64,000 nt of DNA from Paraburkholderia hospita. GTDB taxonomy: Bacteria > Pseudomonadota > Gammaproteobacteria > Burkholderiales > Burkholderiaceae. The position numbers and the translations under genes are program-made. Positions within the stretch are counted from its first letter, which is position 1. Each line of letters starts with the position of its first letter. The notes beneath the pieces were generated by a model. It did not search any database. It was not told the DNA's origin and was given only the letters and a program-made list of their open reading frames with translations. The stretch lies in the NCBI RefSeq assembly GCF_002902965.1, contig NZ_CP026107.1:62001-126000 (forward strand), read 5' to 3'. Shown in pieces: positions 1 through 7,107 of this stretch.

Positions 1-26
1 TCAACGCAGTTGACGGAGATCAGACG

Positions 27-839
27 ATGTCAGCGATGGCCAAGATTCGAGGATTCGTTGTCGCACTGGCGCTCGTTAGCTCGGCGGCGCATGCACAGAC
101 CACCGACTTCTGGGGAACGCGTCTCCCCGATCAGCCGACGCAGTTCATCTTCGGCTACGGCTCGCTCATCAACACCCCATCGCGCAACGACACGGCCGGC
201 AAACCGGTTGCGGCGATTCCGGTGCGCGTTTCGGCGGCGTTCGGTTATGTGCGCAGCTGGAGCGACCGCGCGCGCACCGGCTTCACAGCGCTCGGCCTGC
301 GGCGTCCGTTCGAGGGTGAAGCGCCGATGACAATCAACGGCGTGATCTATCCCGTTGCCGGCAACGACATGTCCGCGTTCGACGAGCGCGAGAAGGGATA
401 CGTGCGCGTCGAGGTGCCGCGCGCGCTCATCGAGGCCGTATCGTGGCAGCCGCTACCGGCGCAGGGAACTGTCTGGGTCTACGTGCCGAAAGCCGAAGGC
501 AAGACGCCGGGCGAAGGGCTTCCGGTTCCGGACGCCAGGTTTCCGCTCGTTGAGTCGTATATCGATGTCGTGATCGAGGGCGGGCTTGAGTACGGGCCGG
601 AATTCGCGCGCGAGATCATCGAGACGACCCGCGACTGGAGTCCCTACTGGCTCAACGACCGCACGCTCGCACGCCGGCCCTGGGTGTTCGACAAGCAGTT
701 CGCAAAGATCGATGCGCTGCTCGCGACGTCGGCGCCGTGCTTCGCGCAGCGAGCGTTCTCCGAGGACTATGCCGCCGCGAGCGCTGCCATCGCCAAACGC
801 AAAGGCGATGTGTGCCTTCGTGAAGCGCGCGCTCGCTAG
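27..839 (+). CDS. Exported gamma-glutamylcyclotransferase-like protein
   Basis: A 270-residue protein with an N-terminal signal peptide (hydrophobic stretch about 9-20, predicted cut after A23 in AHA|Q), so it should act in the periplasm or outside. The glycine-rich GYGSLIN motif at 43-49 is the substrate loop of the gamma-glutamylcyclotransferase (GGCT/AIG2) fold, and FDEREKGYVR near residue 120 resembles the catalytic-Glu segment of that family. Such enzymes release 5-oxoproline from gamma-glutamyl amines, but a secreted version is unusual and its substrate is unknown. A GGAG sequence 9 bases before the ATG supports this start; M4 is an alternative. It stands alone, with no operon partner visible. 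Fold assignment is fairly sure, substrate is not. Confidence 0.75.
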   Translation: MSAMAKIRGFVVALALVSSAAHAQTTDFWGTRLPDQPTQFIFGYGSLINTPSRNDTAGKPVAAIPVRVSAAFGYVRSWSDRARTGFTALGLRRPFEGEAPMTINGVIYPVAGNDMSAFDEREKGYVRVEVPRALIEAVSWQPLPAQGTVWVYVPKAEGKTPGEGLPVPDARFPLVESYIDVVIEGGLEYGPEFAREIIETTRDWSPYWLNDRTLARRPWVFDKQFAKIDALLATSAPCFAQRAFSEDYAAASAAIAKRKGDVCLREARAR

Positions 840-941
840 GCTGCGCCTGCACTACGCCGCTCAGGAGATCGGCGAGTCGAACATTACGCATTCGCTTTAC
901 CGAAGCCACCTCGTGCGATTCTCGCCTGATGCGCAGCTCTG

Positions 942-1184
942 TCAGTTGCCGTCGCCCGTATCACCAGGAAGCGGCACAACCGATGGACGCGCAGGCGACG
1001 CGTCTTCATGAAACAGATCGTCCAGATACTGCGCCAGTTCATCGCCGTCGATAGAGCCAGGAATCTGGAAATCGGCCCGCCGTCGCTTGCCATCCTGTCC
1101 GACATAGAAGGCCGCCCAACCGTCCTCGCTTGCCTCGATCAACATGATCCGCCCGAACACGTCAAAGAGAAAAGGCTGGCTCAT
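942..1184 (-). CDS. Small conserved protein (DUF7661-like)
   Basis: An 80-residue acidic soluble protein beginning MSQPFLFDVFGRIM, with no signal peptide or membrane helix. The FDVFGR start followed by GWxAFYxGxDGKRR resembles a family of small uncharacterised proteobacterial proteins that I believe is DUF7661, recalled rather than checked. The last 20 residues are proline- and glycine-rich and probably disordered. It lies 24 bases downstream of the SsuA-like gene on the same strand and could be co-transcribed with it. Function unknown. Confidence 0.6.
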   Translation of the reverse strand: MSQPFLFDVFGRIMLIEASEDGWAAFYVGQDGKRRRADFQIPGSIDGDELAQYLDDLFHEDASPARPSVVPLPGDTGDGN

Positions 1185-1208
1185 ATTGACGACGTACGCG
1201 GTTGACGG

Positions 1209-2192
1209 CTATTGCTGGATATCGACGATCGCTTCGCGCACGTCGACGCGTTTCGGAATGACATGCTCGCGATACGCGAGATCCGCAGCGTCCTGCTGTG
1301 CCTTGACGACTTCGCTGGTGAGCGGATAGTGCACGCCCCATTCCAGCCTCGGCAAGGCCTTCGACCACACGTCGAGGCGCACACCCGTGCTCTGCGACAG
1401 GAACTCAGCCGTCTGTGCAGGATGCGCGAGTTCGATAGCCGTCTGCCGGTCGAGCACATCGAATAGCAGCCGCAACGTAGCGGGATAACGCCGCGCAAAA
1501 TCGCGCGAGCCGATATAGAAGCCGTATTGCGGCACGGAAAGCTCGCCGATCGTCAGTATCGTACGCGCGCCCGTTGCGAGTTCGGTATCGGCATAGCGCG
1601 GGTCCGGCACTGCCCACGCGTCGATGAAGCCGCGCTCGAATGCAGCGCGCGCGTCGCTGTAACTCAGATACACGAATTGCACCGACGCGGGCGGGACACC
1701 GGCGTCGGCGAGCGCCTTCAATACGAACAGATGCCCTTGCGAGCCCTTCGCGAAGGCGATCTTCTTGCCTTTCAGGTCGTCGAGCCGACGCACAGTCGAA
1801 TTCGCCGGGACGATCAGCCCGTAGCTCTTTTGCAGCTGCGGCGCGTATGCGACGTACACCACGCCGGGTGCCGCGCCCGCCTGCGCGAGAATCGGCGGCG
1901 TCGAGCCGACCGCGCCGACGTCGACATCGCCCGTATTGATCGCCTCGACGAGCGGCGCGCCATAGACGAATTCCTTCCATCTGACGGCGACGCCATGCGC
2001 AGCGAACGCTTTTTCGAGTTCGCCCGACGCACGCAGCGCGACTAGCGGATCGCCCTTCTGAATGCCGATGTTGATCGCCGCAGGCCATCCCTCGGCATGC
2101 GCGCGGGAATGCAGCAGGAGACACGCAACGAGGATCACGAGCACCTGCCACAGCGGGCGGCGGAATGACTGCATGCGAAGCGTCGCCATCAT
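1209..2192 (-). CDS. SsuA/NrtA-type periplasmic substrate-binding protein
   Basis: A 327-residue ABC substrate-binding protein with a signal peptide (basic start, hydrophobic core about 14-28, cut after AHA at about 33). The mature protein has the features of the aliphatic-sulfonate/taurine/nitrate binding family: an INIGIQKGDPLVALRASGELEKAF start, EAINTGDVDVGAVGSTPPILAQA, and DLKGKKIAFAKGSQGHLF. It begins 8 bases after the stop of the flavin monooxygenase, so the two are probably co-transcribed and translationally coupled. No matching permease or ATPase is nearby, so it must use a transporter encoded elsewhere. Likely ligand: an organosulfur compound, inferred from the partner enzyme. M1 and M2 are both possible starts. 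Confidence 0.8.
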   Translation of the reverse strand: MMATLRMQSFRRPLWQVLVILVACLLLHSRAHAEGWPAAINIGIQKGDPLVALRASGELEKAFAAHGVAVRWKEFVYGAPLVEAINTGDVDVGAVGSTPPILAQAGAAPGVVYVAYAPQLQKSYGLIVPANSTVRRLDDLKGKKIAFAKGSQGHLFVLKALADAGVPPASVQFVYLSYSDARAAFERGFIDAWAVPDPRYADTELATGARTILTIGELSVPQYGFYIGSRDFARRYPATLRLLFDVLDRQTAIELAHPAQTAEFLSQSTGVRLDVWSKALPRLEWGVHYPLTSEVVKAQQDAADLAYREHVIPKRVDVREAIVDIQQ

Positions 2193-2200
2193 ATGAAGCG

Positions 2201-3529
2201 TCAGGCCGGGAAATGCGGATTGGCGGGGCGCGCGAGCCCGTAGTGCCCGCGCAGCGTATCGGCGTCGTAGTCGCGGCGAAACAGCCCGCGTTTCTGCAGG
2301 ATCGGCACGACGTGATCGACGAAGATGTCGAGTTGCGCGGGCAAGATGGGCGGCATCACATTGAAGCCGTCCGCTGCGCGGCTCTCGATCCAGTCCTCGA
2401 TCGTATCGGCGACACGCTCCGGCGAGCCCGCCAGCGTGAAGTGCCCGCGCGCGCCCGCCAGCTGTCGAAGCAGATTGCGCAGCGTCGGCCGTTCGCGCCC
2501 GACGAGTTCGGTAATCGCGGCGGCGCGGCTTTGCGCAGCCTGCACCGTCGACGGGTCGGGGAAGTCGTCGCGCGAAAGCGGCTGGTCGAGTGCGAGCGTC
2601 GAGAAGTCGTGCCCGCCGAAGCGGTTCGACAGGCGGCTCAGTCCCACTTCGATGTCCGTGAGACCGTTGAGTTCTTCGAGGAGCGCCTGGCCTTGCGCGT
2701 CGGTCGAACCGATCGCGGCGCTCAGGCCGGGCAGGATCACCACATCTTCCGAGCGACGTCCGGCAGCGACGGCCGCCTGCTTCAGTTCAGCGTAAAAGTC
2801 GACCGCGGATTCTTTCGTCAGGTGCGCCGTGAACACGGCTTCCGCGTGCCTGGCGGCGAATGCCTTGCCCGTCGGCGACGAGCCTGCTTGCACCAGCACG
2901 GGCCAGCCTTGCGGCGAGCGGGGCAGATTGAGGGGACCGGCAACGCGGTAGAACTGGCCCTTCCAGTCGATCCGGCGTACCCGCTCACGGTCGAGGAAGC
3001 GGCCCGACTCGACGTCGTCGATGATCGCGTCATCGGCCCAGCTATCCCATAGCGCTTTCACAACCTGCACGAATTCGTCCGCGCGCGCGTAGCGCTCGCT
3101 GTGCTCGGGCGCGCGTTCGTAGCCGAAGTTGGGGCCAGCGCCACCGACCCACGAAGTCACGATGTTCCAGCCGACGCGTCCGCCCGAAATATGATCCAGC
3201 GAAACAAACTGGCGCGCGAGATTGTAGGGCTCGGTATAAGTCGTCGAGGCTGTGGCGATCAAACCGATGCGCGAGGTCTCGCGAGCGAGTGCCGCCAATG
3301 TCGTAATCGGTTCGAGCGCGCCGCTTGCGACATGACGCGCGCCGTCGCCGAGCTCGAGTGCGTCGGCGAAGAAGATCGAATCGAAGCGGCCAGCTTCAGC
3401 GCGCTTTGCGAGATCGATGAAATAGTTGATGTCGGTCAGCGCCTTGCGCGTCGCTCCCGGATGGCGCCAACCCGCCTCATGATGCCCGCGGCCGTGTATG
3501 AACAGATTGAGATGGATGCGTCGTGACAT
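2201..3529 (-). CDS. LLM-class flavin-dependent monooxygenase (NtaA/SnaA/DszA type)
   Basis: A 442-residue cytosolic bacterial-luciferase-family monooxygenase. The opening RIHLNLFIHGRGHHEAGWRHP, the RFDSIFFAD segment and GRVGWNIVTSW near residue 140 are typical of the NtaA/SnaA/SoxA/DszA subfamily, which uses FMNH2 and O2 to cleave C-N or C-S bonds of nitrilotriacetate, EDTA, sulfones and similar compounds. It precedes an SsuA-like binding protein by 8 bases, which points to sulfur scavenging. No flavin reductase is encoded beside it. No good ribosome-binding site is seen before the ATG. The substrate cannot be told from sequence. Confidence 0.82.
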   Translation of the reverse strand: MSRRIHLNLFIHGRGHHEAGWRHPGATRKALTDINYFIDLAKRAEAGRFDSIFFADALELGDGARHVASGALEPITTLAALARETSRIGLIATASTTYTEPYNLARQFVSLDHISGGRVGWNIVTSWVGGAGPNFGYERAPEHSERYARADEFVQVVKALWDSWADDAIIDDVESGRFLDRERVRRIDWKGQFYRVAGPLNLPRSPQGWPVLVQAGSSPTGKAFAARHAEAVFTAHLTKESAVDFYAELKQAAVAAGRRSEDVVILPGLSAAIGSTDAQGQALLEELNGLTDIEVGLSRLSNRFGGHDFSTLALDQPLSRDDFPDPSTVQAAQSRAAAITELVGRERPTLRNLLRQLAGARGHFTLAGSPERVADTIEDWIESRAADGFNVMPPILPAQLDIFVDHVVPILQKRGLFRRDYDADTLRGHYGLARPANPHFPA

Positions 3530-3682
3530 GAGCGTGCGTGGTGGATGCGTATCGGACGATGCGCGATGACAGGCGCACTCATTCTATTGACAGCCGAAAG
3601 GCATGCAAACGAACGAAGGCTGATATCGATATATGCGCTCGCACGGTCGGGAAACAGCCGATTCCCCGCATCCCGATACGGC
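3530..3682. promoter_or_regulatory. Leader region of the monooxygenase operon
   Basis: A 153-base gap upstream of the minus-strand monooxygenase gene and downstream of the flavoprotein at 3683-5452. It holds an ATATCGATAT palindrome at about 3623-3632 in a more AT-rich patch. No convincing sigma-70 pair was fixed. The promoter of the monooxygenase/SsuA pair is presumably here. Confidence 0.3.
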
Positions 3683-5452
3683 TTACCTCAATTCGTTCAT
3701 GCAGGCATCCACGTGCATCCGGCTATTTGAAGCGGCGTCATCCAGCTTACCCGCGATGTACTTCGCGATGCGCCATCCGAACACGATTGCTGGGCCCAAC
3801 GTCGTGCCGGGTCCGGGATACGTGCCGCGAAAGATCGAAGCCAGATCGTTGCCGCACGCGAAGAGTCCAGGTATCACGTTGCCGTTCACATCGAGCAGTT
3901 CGCCGTTCGCATTTCCGCTGAGACCCGCGCTGCACGCGAGGTCGGCGGGCCACACGGTCACGGCGTAATACGGACCTTTGCCCAAAGGACGGATGCACGG
4001 ATTGGGCTTCTGCGCCGCGTCGCCATTGAACCGGCTCATCGGGCTGGAACCGCGGCCGAAGGCGGGGTCGTTGCCCGATGCGGCATCGCGATTGTAGGTA
4101 TCGACAGTGCGCGCAAGCCCCACCGCATCCACGTTCAACTTCGCCGCCAGCGCGGCCAGCGTGTCGCCTTTGACCAGATACCCGGCGCGCTCGAACCCGG
4201 CAATGCGCGCCCGGCTTCGCCCCGGCATCAGCAGGCCCAGACCATAGTCGCGGATAAAGTCTGCATCGACGATCAGATGCGCCGGCACGCTCGCGCCATG
4301 GCCGTCGTCGCGCAACATGCCCATCACGAAGTCGTGATAGGAGTTGGATTCGTTGACGAACCGCTCGCCCCGGCTGTTCACCGCGATGAGCCCCGGCTTC
4401 GCGCGATCGAGGATGATATGCGGCCACACGCTATCGTCGCCGCTGGGCGAACGGCGGATCGAGCAGGGCATCCAGAGCCCGGGGCTGTCGCCGCCGTTTT
4501 CGAGTCGCGCATCGACGGCGAGCGCGTTGCTGACGCCGTCGCCCGTGTGGGTGTCGGGAGACAGCGACAGCGGTTGTGCGGCAGCAGGAAACAACTGTTT
4601 GCGCAGCGCCGGATGCCGCGTGACGCCGCCCGTGGCGAGCACGACACCGCGACGCGCGCCAATGCGCCGCTGCTTGCCGTCACGCGAACCGACTACGGCG
4701 CCCGTTACTCGACCTTGCTCGCGAACCAGTTCGACGAGCGGCGTTTCGAAGCGCACTGCCACGTCGCGCTTGCGCAGGCTATAGAAGAGCCGGGCGGCGA
4801 GCGCGTTGCCCATCACGAGCTGCGTGCCGCGCGGAAAACGCATGCGGTCGATTACATAACGGCCGACCACTTCGACGGTGCGCCTGAAATGGCTGAACGA
4901 TCCGAACGGACTGAGCAGCGCGCCAAGGTCGCTGCGATTGACCATCATCCCGCCCAGGCCCATGAATTCCTTGCGCGGCGGGCGCACGCGCGAGAAATCC
5001 TTGTGCAGCACGCGGGCATCGAAAGGCAAGGGCGCGAGCGCGCGGCCGCCGAATGCCGCGCCCGGTCCCGTCACATAGTCCGGGTGCGCGGCCGCCGCGA
5101 CGAACTTGACGTCGCTGATGCGCTGCAATTCGTCGATGGCGAGCGGACCGCTTTGCAGGAAGGCCTCGCGTGCTTCGTCGCCGCCGCGTTCGCCGACCAC
5201 CGATTGCAGAAACCGGCGCGCGTCGTCGACGCTGTCGGGCACGCCCGCATCGACGCTCAGTTGCGTGCCCGGCACCCAGGTCGTGCCGCCCGACGTCGAC
5301 GTGATGCCGCCGACTGCGTCCGTCTTTTCGCACAAGAGAACGTCCAGGCCCTCATGATGCGCGATCAACGCGGCTGTCATGCCCGCCGCGCCCGCGCCGA
5401 ACACGAGCACATCGACTTCTTCGTCCCAATGGATGCTGCTGCCTGAATTCAT
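3683..5452 (-). CDS. KstD-like FAD-dependent dehydrogenase (first copy)
   Basis: A 589-residue flavoprotein of the fumarate reductase/3-ketosteroid-delta1-dehydrogenase superfamily. It has an N-terminal dinucleotide-binding motif (VLVFGAGAAGMTAALIA, about 15-31), the GGITSTSGGTTWVPG segment after it, and the C-terminal FAD motif GLFACGNDLASIFRGTYPGPG followed by TLGPAIVFG. These enzymes desaturate ketones in rings or oxidise alicyclic acids. AGGAG lies 9 bases before the ATG at 5452; a GTG two codons earlier is less well spaced. The SDR gene starts upstream on the same strand, with 66 bases between the SDR stop and this ATG, so it is probably the last gene of the liv-aroE-SDR operon. A second KstD-like gene lies at 14160. 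Confidence 0.8.
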   Translation of the reverse strand: MNSGSSIHWDEEVDVLVFGAGAAGMTAALIAHHEGLDVLLCEKTDAVGGITSTSGGTTWVPGTQLSVDAGVPDSVDDARRFLQSVVGERGGDEAREAFLQSGPLAIDELQRISDVKFVAAAAHPDYVTGPGAAFGGRALAPLPFDARVLHKDFSRVRPPRKEFMGLGGMMVNRSDLGALLSPFGSFSHFRRTVEVVGRYVIDRMRFPRGTQLVMGNALAARLFYSLRKRDVAVRFETPLVELVREQGRVTGAVVGSRDGKQRRIGARRGVVLATGGVTRHPALRKQLFPAAAQPLSLSPDTHTGDGVSNALAVDARLENGGDSPGLWMPCSIRRSPSGDDSVWPHIILDRAKPGLIAVNSRGERFVNESNSYHDFVMGMLRDDGHGASVPAHLIVDADFIRDYGLGLLMPGRSRARIAGFERAGYLVKGDTLAALAAKLNVDAVGLARTVDTYNRDAASGNDPAFGRGSSPMSRFNGDAAQKPNPCIRPLGKGPYYAVTVWPADLACSAGLSGNANGELLDVNGNVIPGLFACGNDLASIFRGTYPGPGTTLGPAIVFGWRIAKYIAGKLDDAASNSRMHVDACMNELR

Positions 5453-5518
5453 GTTCACTGTCTCCTCTGATGCCTTGTCGCAGTTTTCGTACTTGCTGGG
5501 TTGTGTCCGAACAGACGT

Positions 5519-6268
5519 TCAATAAGTCGCGCGTCCGCCGGACAGATCGAAGGTCGCGCCCGTCGAAAACGAGCATTCACCCGATGCCAGCCACGCGGCC
5601 AGGCTCGCGACTTCGTCGGCCGTTCCGGCGCGTTGCATCGGGATCTTCGCGAGACTCGCGGCGAGCGCGTCGGGGGTCATCTGTTGCAGCAGGGGTGTCT
5701 CGATCACCGCGGGCGCGATGCAGTTCACGCGCACCGGCGTCAGCGCCAGTTCCTTACCCATCGACTTCGTGAACGCAATCACGCCGGCTTTTGCCGCCGA
5801 ATACGCGGACATCGACGGGTTGCCTTCCTTGCCCGCTATCGACGCGAGATTGACGATGCGGCCGAAGCCCGCGTCGAGCATGGGTTTGACGGCGGCGCGC
5901 GAGCAAAGGAACACGCTGCGAAGATTGACGTCGATGCAGCGCTGCCATGCGTCGAGCGCGCTGTCGGCGACAGTCGAGATCGGACCTGTCGTGCCCGCGC
6001 TGTTGATCAGCACATGCAGCGCGCCGAAGCGTTCAAGTGTCGTCTTGAGCGCGGTTGCGACGGAGGCTTCGTCCGTCACATCCGCATGCACGCCGATGGC
6101 CGCGCTGTTCTCGTCGGCGCTCAGCGTGTCGGCAGCTTCATGCGCCGCACGCGCATCGAGGTCCCACAGCGCGACGCGCATGCCGTCGCGTTGCAGGCGC
6201 GCCGCAATCGCGCGGCCGATCCCGCCCGCGCCGCCCGTAACGACGGCGACTCGCTGCGCCGCGCTCAT
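5519..6268 (-). CDS. SDR-family NAD(P)-dependent oxidoreductase
   Basis: A 249-residue classical short-chain dehydrogenase. TGGAGGIG at 11-18 binds the cofactor, NSAGTTG is the NNAG-type structural motif, and the catalytic Ser and YSAAK follow in SIAGKEGNPSMSAYSAAK. An acidic residue after beta-2 (LWDLDAR) suggests a preference for NAD. The C-terminal half is typical of the FabG-like class acting on cyclic or linear hydroxyacids. Its ATG overlaps the stop of the AroE-like gene by 4 bases, so the two are translationally coupled. Longer in-frame upstream sequence exists but lies inside the AroE-like gene and has no coding character. Role: probably oxidises a ring hydroxyl in the same pathway (inference). 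Confidence 0.85.
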   Translation of the reverse strand: MSAAQRVAVVTGGAGGIGRAIAARLQRDGMRVALWDLDARAAHEAADTLSADENSAAIGVHADVTDEASVATALKTTLERFGALHVLINSAGTTGPISTVADSALDAWQRCIDVNLRSVFLCSRAAVKPMLDAGFGRIVNLASIAGKEGNPSMSAYSAAKAGVIAFTKSMGKELALTPVRVNCIAPAVIETPLLQQMTPDALAASLAKIPMQRAGTADEVASLAAWLASGECSFSTGATFDLSGGRATY

Positions 6269-7107
6269 GCTTGTGCGTCGAGCAGAAATTCGACCATGCG
6301 GTCGCACACGCGCGCGAACATCTGCGTGCCCGTCACGGTCTTGCAGCCGCGCGCGCGTGCCGCTTCGATGAACGGCGTGAGCGGCGGCTTCGTGACGACG
6401 TCGCCGACGAACGTTGAAGCGGGCAGGCGCGACACGTCGATGGGCAACGGATCGTGGGCCCGCATGCCCATCGGCGATGCGTTGACGACGACGTCGAACG
6501 ATCCGGCTTCGACATCGGCCGCCGCCACGTGCACGGCGCCGCATTGCATCGCGGCGAGCCGGGTCACGAGCGATTGGGTGCGCGCCGTATCGTTGTCGCG
6601 CACGTCGAGAGCAGCGACGCCCGCACTGACGAGCGCATGGCCGATGGCCGAGCCCGCGCCGCCTGCGCCGATCAGCAACGCGCGTTTGCCTTGCAGATCG
6701 CAGCCCGCATCCTCGAGGGCGGCCACGAAACCCGTGCCGTCGAACATACCGCCATGCCAGCCGCCATCGGCCGTGCGCCGCAGCGTGTTCACCGCGCCGA
6801 GAAACGCGGCCTCATCGGAAAGACTTGAGCAGAAGCCGGCGGCGCTGAACTTGTGCGGCACGGTGATGATCACGCCGTCGACATTGCGCATCGGCCCGAC
6901 GCCAGCGAAGAATGCCGCGAGATCGTCCGGCGCGACATGTGCGGGAACCACGAGCGCGTCGCGTCCTGCTTCACGCATTGCCGCCGTCACGCCTTTGGGC
7001 GAACGCACCTGCGCAATGGGATCGCCGACAATGAAATACACGCGCGTCGCGCCGCTGAGTCCCTCGTCGAGCGATACGGCGACGTTCGTTGCAGTCGTTT
7101 GGGTCAT
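6265..7107 (-). CDS. Shikimate dehydrogenase-like protein (AroE/YdiB family)
   Basis: A 280-residue protein with the AroE fold. The N-terminal substrate domain has GDPIAQVRSPKGV where biosynthetic enzymes carry SxSPxxHN, then ITVPHK with the catalytic Lys and GGMFDGTGF with the catalytic Asp. The NAD(P) domain has LLIGAGGAGSAIG. The changed Ser-x-Ser site and the catabolic setting suggest it is not the housekeeping AroE but an enzyme acting on a related hydroxylated ring acid. GGAGGTG about 9 bases upstream supports the ATG. Its ATG overlaps the livMGF stop and its stop overlaps the SDR start, each by 4 bases, placing it in a transporter-dehydrogenase operon. Confidence 0.82.
   Translation of the reverse strand: MTQTTATNVAVSLDEGLSGATRVYFIVGDPIAQVRSPKGVTAAMREAGRDALVVPAHVAPDDLAAFFAGVGPMRNVDGVIITVPHKFSAAGFCSSLSDEAAFLGAVNTLRRTADGGWHGGMFDGTGFVAALEDAGCDLQGKRALLIGAGGAGSAIGHALVSAGVAALDVRDNDTARTQSLVTRLAAMQCGAVHVAAADVEAGSFDVVVNASPMGMRAHDPLPIDVSRLPASTFVGDVVTKPPLTPFIEAARARGCKTVTGTQMFARVCDRMVEFLLDAQA

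Noticed and set aside
4277..5446. Long plus-strand open frame opposite the first KstD-like gene
   Set aside because: A shadow of the minus-strand gene: Arg/Ala-rich translation, no motif, no ribosome-binding site. The same holds for similar frames at 5501-7129, 8940-10034, 26383-27591, 27773-29422 and 29419-31227.
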